Shown here in pieces: positions 57,175-64,000 of a stretch of DNA of 64,000 nucleotides. The DNA comes from Leptidea sinapis (taxonomy: Eukaryota; Arthropoda; Insecta; Lepidoptera; Pieridae). Position 1 is the stretch's first letter. Every line of letters begins with the position of its first letter. The notes under the pieces were generated by a model. That model was given only the letters and a program-made list of their open reading frames with translations, searched no databases and was not told where the DNA came from. A program made the position numbers and the translations under genes. Where the stretch lies: NCBI RefSeq assembly GCF_905404315.1, contig NC_066272.1:4836001-4900000 (forward strand), read 5' to 3'.

Positions 57175-57500
57175 ATGATATATTTCAATTTAAATATTTT
57201 TATTCAAAATAGGATTCAAAATCACATATTGAACGTCAAAAACTACCCATTCAAAAGAGACTGCCTCAGACCTGAGAAGAATGGGCGCAAGAAACTCAGC
57301 GGGCTTTTTTTTTAATATAAAAATATGGATTACAATGTAATATCGTACAATAAACATTAATAATTAAAGAGCCTGAGGGTGTTCGCTTTATTCCCAGTAC
57401 GTGGTGTCATTAAGAAAATCGTTTATGCTATAGTAACCTTTCCCATACAAACGTTTTTTAACAATTCTTTTAAATTTCATAACACATTTGTTTTGTACAT
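57175..57500 (-). pseudogene. LINE 3'-end fragment, family F, copy 2
   Basis: The minus strand encodes KRLYGKGYYSINDFLNDTT and a Tyr-Trp-Glu end before the tail. The tail has 'gaagaatgggcgcaagaaac' and 'aaatatttttattcaaaata' in plus sense. Confidence 0.85.
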
Positions 57501-57711
57501 TTTCTGGGATCATATTGTAAAAGCATATTTATCGCCCAACAAAAGACTTACTTACTCGACCCAACCGAGTAGTAAGTCTTTTGTTAGGGATAGATATTGG
57601 TAAATGGGCTATCTAACACTGAAAGAATTTTCCAAATCTGATCAGAAGTTCCTGAAAAGCGCTTTAAAAAAACTCTTCAGCTTTATATGTTAAAGTATAG
57701 ATATTTTTATG

Positions 57712-57796
57712 TAAATACCGTATGAGACGAGCAGGTCGTTGAGCTTGTGGCAATTGATACGCCCTCCCCATTGCAATGCAGTGCCGAACAGGATTA
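57712..57796 (-). repeat. SINE-like repeat family A, copy 7 (3' part)
   Basis: 'cgtatgagacgagcaggtcg', 'attgatacgccctccccatt' and 'gcaatgcagtgccg'. Confidence 0.8.
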
Positions 57797-58849
57797 ATTA
57801 CTAGGTATAAGTTGATTTGATGATCAGTACTTAAATACGATATGGTGCCTTTTTCGACAACGTGTCCTAGATCATTGATCATATAGCATTCAAATGTAAA
57901 ATATAATCCTTTCACTCAGGTGAAGTAACCTTGTCACAGAATTTAATAGGTAGATTATATAAATTATACGATATATTGCAGTGAAACAAATAAAACTGAA
58001 AGTATCTCTGACTAAACTAATAAAACCAGCGGTTAATTGGCACATAACAATAAAGTTATTGTATAGGTCATTGCAAAGTTGAATCTGTATTTAACGGTAA
58101 CCTTTATGAACAGTGAAGTTTTAAGCTCTACAACCCGGATAATACTCGATTACATTACAAATGCCCAGAAGAGGAAGTCAATGGGAATATCTCTGCAGAA
58201 ATAAACCAAAACCTATCCGTTTCCCGATAGGCAGTGACATGTTTATGGACTTTCAATAGGTGTGCAGACAGATATGTGTGCTAGGTATTTATTTTTAAGA
58301 TGGGGTGATTGTTAAAGTTTGTTATTAAAATACGTCCGGGTCAGTGATGAAAGTACTGGAATAAAATACCGTCGTATTCTTGTTTCTGGTGGGCCTTCGA
58401 ATCTGGTAATTTCGCTGAAATATGTGAGTAGAATTAAGGCAAGAGTTTTCCAAAGACCACAGACTTCTGTTTATATATCTATGCACAGACTTCTATTTCA
58501 TATCTTATATAACAGATATCTATGATTTGATTCGGAGCAATTGGTAGCACTGGGGAATAAAGTTATTCTGACCTTAACTTACCCATATTTAAGGTTAAGT
58601 AGCTCTATAAACAAGCATTAAATCTCTTTGGCTTCGAAATTTTAAGTAGAATTAGGACGATGAAAATTGACAAGAGATTCTCTCAATCAAGCGTCTCTAT
58701 GTTCCGAAAAATCAGATGAGTATTGATTTGATTCTGCGGTATCATCAGTCAATACTTCTTCTTAATAGCACTTAGAACTACGCTTATTGTTAATGGATAT
58801 ATAAAACAATGGATGGTATAAACTTTCAAAACGAGAAATTTTAATTCAT

Positions 58850-59010
58850 TCGTCGTATCGACAAGTGGCAACATTCATTGGCCACCAAAAGAATTCACAC
58901 CGCTCGACTATTTTCTGCGAGGACATATGAAATATCTCAGATAAACTAGAGCCAACAAAAAATGTTGTTTGGATGTGCTACTTACAGCTTTAAATAAAAC
59001 ACTTTTAAAG
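58850..59010 (+). pseudogene. Mariner/Tc1-like transposase C-terminal scrap
   Basis: Reads NIHWPPKEFTPLDYFLRGHM, like the WPPRSPDLTPLDYFLWGH block with the third catalytic Asp. The Asp preceding the block is lost (EFTPLD for DLTPLD). The rest is unrecognisable. Confidence 0.5.
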
Positions 59011-59649
59011 AATTAAAACGCGTATAACTGTAACTGTGTTTTTACATTATATTTTTGCGTAAAATTCAGAAAACGAGATCTGGAGAGGCCTTGAATCGTC
59101 GGGTTAACTAATATAATTGCAATAATGAACCTTTGCCCAAAAATTTTATATAAAAATACAATACAATACCACTTTTTTAAACCTTTAAAAGTGTTTCATT
59201 TAAATCTGTAACAATCACGCTAATCAAAGAAAATACTACTTACAGCTAGCTGCTGTTGATTTGCCCATATTTGCCAAATTATCATATTATTATATCGTAG
59301 CGATACCATTAGCTATTTATTTTATTTGATTGAATGCTCAAATATCGGGTTGTCATAACTCAATATTATTTATTACCTAGTTTTTATTGTTTGGAGCGAT
59401 ACGTTGGATCACTATAAATATTTCACAAATAGTGTAAGATTTGATATAGTATTTAGATGGAAGGCTATTCGTATTGCATTTCCAAAATTACTTGTTTGCA
59501 TTCTCACTGACCAAGTCAGACTAAAAGACATGAAACTATTAATTGTTACCAAAGAATTTAAAATTGTCGCATGACAAAATATGGAACGATTATAGAAGTA
59601 CTCCCCAAAGTAAACTAATAAGTAAGGTTTTATTTAAAAAAAATTGTCT

Positions 59650-59815
59650 TTTCAAATGTTATGTGATTACCACCGCCCACGTTCTTCTGCAACAAAGGAA
59701 TCTAGCAGCGTTGTTTTTGGATTTTATCGGCGTTTTATCATCCTGGAAACACCAAGGCAAGGAAGCTTATTATATTTTAAAGCTTTACCGTTTGATTGTA
59801 CGTGGCAGAAAGTGG
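59650..59815 (-). repeat. LINE family C tail fragment
   Basis: 'gtgattaccaccgcccacgt', 'ttatcatcctggaaacacca' and 'gcaaggaagc', abutting the family A copy that follows. Confidence 0.7.
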
Positions 59816-60105
59816 GAGGCTCCTTAGCAGAGGATGCCGGCTAGATTATGGGTACCACAACGGCGTCTATTTCTGCCGTGAAGCAGTAATAGGTAAGCAT
59901 AACTGTGTTTCGGTCTAAAGGGCGCCGTAATTAGTGAAATAACTGGGCAGACGAGACTTAACATCTTGTCTCAAGGAGACAATTGAAGTGCCGCTCAAAA
60001 TTTTTGGATTATTCAAGAATCCTCAGCTCGTAATGGGCAGGGCGTATCAATCACCATCAGCTGAAATTCCAGCTCGTCTCACCCCTTATTGTCATAAAAA
60101 AATAC
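59812..60105 (+). repeat. SINE-like repeat family A, copy 8
   Basis: Nearly full length: 'gggaggctccttagcagagg', 'ggcgccgtaattagtgaaat', a partly eroded hairpin ('gtgccgctcaaaat...tcctcagc') and a terminal A run. Confidence 0.85.
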
Positions 60106-60109
60106 CTGA

Positions 60110-60235
60110 AAACCACACTGTGGAGGAACGCCACATCCATATACCGAGGATGATCTCCAAGTTTGTAGTTTGTATGTTTGAAGGAATCATGCAAAGTTTG
60201 AATTCAGCTTGAATACAGCTCTTTCGAATACTTAA
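60110..60235 (-). repeat. LINE family C ORF2 scrap
   Basis: 'ctgaaaaccacactgtggag' and 'gaatacagctctttcgaata' match the plus sense of 41350-41480. Confidence 0.6.
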
Positions 60236-60239
60236 CATA

Positions 60240-62330
60240 TTGAAAACAATAAATATTTTTATTTATCATAAGATAAATGTAAGTATAAACTTAGTTCCAA
60301 AGTGTCTGCATCGTGTGTTCATATATTAACAATGTAATAAACCTGACCTCTTACATGACCTTAGAATTCGCAATAAAATAATGAACCTTGTGTTTCATCT
60401 CTGATATATCATTACTAAAAAGGACATCGCTTATATAAATAATAAAAGTTTAATGCCGTTAAGACTTATAAAAATAAAGTTAAAATTTATGTGTAAAATA
60501 AAAATAAAATATTTATTTTACATGCTTTCTTAAAATGATAAAGAGTAGAGAGTGTTGCCAAATAATTTAAAATGTGCCAACGTCTACTCTAGTGTTATTT
60601 AAATATGTGTCAGAAATTTAAACACATCGATTACATCAAACCAATACTTGTATTTCAAATATTTATCGTCAATAAAGCTTAACGCATTACGCCCTTCAGG
60701 ACTGTTATGTTATGACAAGCTTAGCTTGTTTGGTAGCTTCGCAGCTTATACTTAATTTTATTTTATTACTAGCTGATACCCGCGACTTCGTCCGCGTACA
60801 CATATGACTAAGCACCTAGTACTTATAAAAAAAAATATTTCTTAATTCAAATTCAAAATTCTTAAGACAAAACTTAAGATTTATCGTTCATAAAAATTTT
60901 GTTTTCAAATTTTATTTCAGGTAAAATTTAGTTTTTATTTTGTCTGCTGAGAAAGTTGGAAAGATATAAAAATTATAATTAATTATTAATTTTAAACTAT
61001 TCTTTCTGATTTTCTAACGACGTGGGAGACTTCAAAGGAAAAACAAAAATGTTGTTTTTATTTAATTCCAAGCATTTTCATATTTATTCACCTTTTAAAC
61101 CTTCTATGGACTTCCACAAATATAGATTGGAAAACCTACAGATAAATACAATAATAAAAGTAATAAGAATAGGGGCTGTCTAAGTAAAAATTGAAATTTA
61201 GTCTAGTATGAAACGTGCAGTCATTTGACATAAGTTTGAAATAGTAGTAATTACAGTTTCGCGGTTGGTCACGAAATATAATCCGGCTAAGTTTGACAAC
61301 TAACAGTTGCTAAAAACGTAGTGGATCTCCTTTTTTTTACAGGATTATAGTCGTCATCTGTCAATCTATCAATGACTGCATGTTTGTTACAATCGAGTGA
61401 ATCGCTTTTTTCTTAGAGTTTCAGCTCACTTGTAACAAACGCGATAATTAATACTCACAACATATTTTACCACATTGAAGTTATATGTATTTTTTAATGC
61501 TGACTCATATTGAAACAAAGTAAAAAAAAAAAAAACGTGTAAACCACCCGTAACATTTAGGGGGATGAAAAATAGATGTTGTCTGATTCTTAGACCTACC
61601 CAATATGCACTCAAAATTTCATGAGAATCGGTCAAGCCGTTTCGGAGGTGTTCAAAGTTTATCACTGCACGTTTGATACAATCGAGTGAATCGCTTTGAA
61701 TCGCTTTTTTAGAGTTTCGCTAGGCTGACAATAAAATTAAGATGAATATCTACATTTGAAACTATTCACAAACTGGCACTATATGTTTATATATTAATTT
61801 TTTCTAAGTCTTGTACAACAAATAAAAAGTGAAGGGCTAACTACAATGGAATGTAATGCAAACACTTTAACAATACTCTCTTTGCTATTATTATTAGGTA
61901 CTTATTTTGAGATCTAAATGTATTTTCTATCGAAATCTTTAAGAAATAATAATTTTCAAATTTTTATTGTCATATATTTTGTAGATTAAAACTGGTAGTA
62001 CCAACATCACTAGGGATAGAACGGAACAAACTTGTGTCAGAAATCGAGACTGTGCTATACAGTCTCGGAATAACTAAATTTAACCCTTTAAAAGACAAAA
62101 GTTAGTGTGTTCACTGCAAAAAGTCACCCTTTGTCGTATCTCCTCGATTCCAGATCACTCTTCCAACTTGGAACAGAAGAGTAGAAAGTAGATCTGGCCT
62201 CACATGGAGTACGATTCTCACCTCTGCGAGGGTGCTCCCCAGTACAAGCTTCTTTCATTTCACCATACATTACGAAGAGCTCAGAGAAGTTGTACGGGTT
62301 GATACTAGCAGCCAAATTCGTCCACCGGAC
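60240..62330. other. Intergenic DNA with unassigned repeats
   Basis: 60770-60800 has 'gctgatacccgcgacttcgt', a motif typical of lepidopteran dispersed repeats. 61425-61490 ('cacttgtaacaaacgcgata', 'catattttaccacatt') recurs at 63410-63465. 'acaatcgagtgaatcgcttt' occurs twice (61391, 61679), so the block may be a partial duplication. No gene was seen. Confidence 0.5.
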
Positions 62331-62334
62331 ATTA

Positions 62335-62515
62335 CGTCAAAATGCGAGATTCAACCCACATCATGTTGACGTCACGCATTCTGCAACCACGCGGTTTTGC
62401 CTCGCATAGCCACTTTGTGGAATCATTACCGTCTGAAGTTTTCCCGAACCGATACGACTTAGGGATCTTCAAGCATAGAGCACACTTACTCCTACCTTAA
62501 GGCGAAGAGTAAGCA
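62335..62515 (+). pseudogene. LINE ORF2 C-terminus, family D, copy 2
   Basis: 'cacatcatgttgacgtcacg', 'cacgcggttttgcctcg', 'agccactttgtggaatcatt' and 'cgatacgacttagggatctt' parallel the copy at 49095-49250, with deletions. Confidence 0.8.
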
Positions 62516-63639
62516 GAAAACACTCAATTAAGGTGTTTTTAGACAAGTTTTGTGGGGAAAATATAGCATTTGGAGCTATGAACACTACTTTATCCTGTTA
62601 CACATACCCTTAAGTTTTACTTGTTGGTTGCTAATGCTTGCTGCTAGTTAAACTTAACACTCCAGAGCTATTATGAACTACCAGTTTTGTTTGCAGTTAA
62701 ACATGTTTTTTCTCAGCATGATGCATTTGTTTAGTATATTGCTCTCATAAAAGTTGTTCTTATACATTTAACTTTTTTGTGTTGGTACATTTATTAAGAT
62801 TAGTAATCAATAATGAGAATTGTAAGCAATTAAACTGTTTGCGCCTGTTAAAATGTTAAATTTTCGACGCAAGAATTTTGAAAATATTGGCACATTGGCA
62901 CTCAAGGTCGCCGGCATTTAATGTCGCCTTAAAGGCCGGCCATGTATCTCTTGACCCCTGGTTTTGCAAATATCCATGGGCAGCTGCCTCTCCAGTCCAA
63001 TCAAAAGCAACACCACATCTAAAACCACAGCAACCCAGGACTCGAGCAAAATGTCATAGTGCGTTTTATAATTCTTAGGAATGGGAATAAATGTTGTATC
63101 TACTGCATAGCAGTAACTCAATCAATATTTTTTATGATTTTTTTTCTGAATGAAAAGCGTAAACCGAAAGCCACAAGAACTTTCTCTGTAACAGAACTCA
63201 AGAGATACTTTGACTTTGATATATGAAGACTTCTACTTCAATATTGTATATTTGTCGTTCCGGACGTAAAACATTATGTTTTAGGTTGAGGAAAAGGAAA
63301 ACAAAGCAGTTTTTACTTTATAGGAAATAAAAACAAAGGTCAGCTCTTGAACTCATGATTAGGTTTTGAAAACAAGCAAATAAAGACGTAAGTTGTACAA
63401 AAAACATTTCGCACTTGTAACAAACGCGATAATTTTTATTCACACCATATTTTACCACATTTGTAATGTTGGTTGTAAATATTTTATTTCTTCGGTCATT
63501 ATTTGTGTGGTTTTAGTGTAATTTGCGGAAAACTATTGTTTCATACCGTTCATGTTGTGACATGTATAGGTAGGTACACTATCGCATTGCTAATCTATAG
63601 AAAACATATTATGCACTCAATAACGTTCTATAAAAGGCA
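62516..63639. other. Intergenic, no recognised gene
   Basis: AT-rich. 62880-63050 is less AT-rich ('ggtcgccggcatttaatgtc') and may be another worn retroelement piece. 63410-63465 repeats part of 61425-61490. Confidence 0.4.
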
Positions 63640-63990
63640 TAAAAAGCATTTATTTTCTCAAAATTGATTCCTTTAGAATTCTTTTTGATGTCATTTCTAA
63701 TAACTACTAGATACTACTACCGCTTCGGAAACAAATGGCGCTCTGAGAAAGAAGAAGCGGCGCAAGAAACTCATTTAACAAACATCAAGAAAGTCATTTA
63801 AATATTCAGCAGAGGAGTAATAGGATTTACGATAGAGCCATCTTTTTACAAAACATTTAAATTTATTTATAGATAATGCCTTAACAGTGGCTGGGACTTT
63901 ATTATAGAAGTGTATACATTTACCCTTAAAGCTATTATGTATCTTATGAAGCATATGAACATATGAGCATATCATTCCCAGTCTGAAAGG
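63640..63990 (-). pseudogene. LINE 3'-end fragment, family E
   Basis: The minus strand encodes MLHKIHNSFKGKCIHFYNKV, then KALSINKFKCFVKRWLYRKS and EYLNDFLDVC before the stop. The tail follows to 63640. It is the same family as 17655-18010 and 55440-55625 and runs on to the window end. Confidence 0.85.
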
Positions 63991-64000
63991 GGAACGGCAA

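Noticed and set aside
62878..63078. 66-codon frame with a fairly polar product
   Set aside because: Surrounding sequence resembles LINE debris ('aaaggccggc' block) and no domain is recognisable.

Overview
The window is a piece of an AT-rich, repeat-laden insect nuclear genome, almost certainly from a moth or butterfly (Lepidoptera). The evidence is three intron-containing animal genes (GT/AG splice sites, no bacterial operons or ribosome binding sites) set among decayed RTE and CR1/Jockey-type LINEs, mariner relics, a Helitron fragment, short TA- and TTA-flanked MITEs and tRNA-related SINEs of the kind that dominate lepidopteran DNA. I cannot name the species.

Three protein-coding genes could be rebuilt exon by exon with consistent phases. 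(1) A chemosensory seven-transmembrane gene of the insect gustatory receptor (7tm_7) family lies on + at 7659-12721: five exons, 414 aa. (2) A DM9-domain (DUF3421) protein with a Pro/Gly/Gln/Tyr-rich N-terminus lies on + at 22530-29053: five coding exons, 247 aa. (3) A major-facilitator transporter of the SLC46 (proton-coupled folate transporter-like) family lies on - at 52466-34435: seven coding exons, 593 aa, with about 16 kb of introns full of transposon debris.

Layout. 1-7.6 kb is intergenic with MITEs, a SINE, a LINE tail and a minisatellite with three-unit higher-order structure. 7.6-12.7 kb is the gustatory receptor gene, whose introns hold an RTE tail, two SINE-like copies and a Helitron Rep fragment. 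12.9-22 kb is a transposon graveyard: an internally deleted LINE, a broken mariner, two remnants of one DDE transposase-like family, and a nested RTE LINE. 22.5-29 kb is the DM9 gene. 29-34.4 kb holds a LINE reverse transcriptase fragment, a Tc1-like fragment and a second broken mariner. 34.4-52.5 kb is the SLC46 gene. 52.5-64 kb is intergenic, with a perfect 103-bp inverted repeat around a LINE tail and more repeats.

The three genes show no common pathway; their adjacency looks like ordinary chromosomal neighbourhood. I found no convincing new multi-gene system. The more unusual signals are structural: the foldback element at 55.2-55.8 kb, the trimeric minisatellite, a SINE-like family carrying a long hairpin, and two internally deleted relics of the same DDE family about 5 kb apart.
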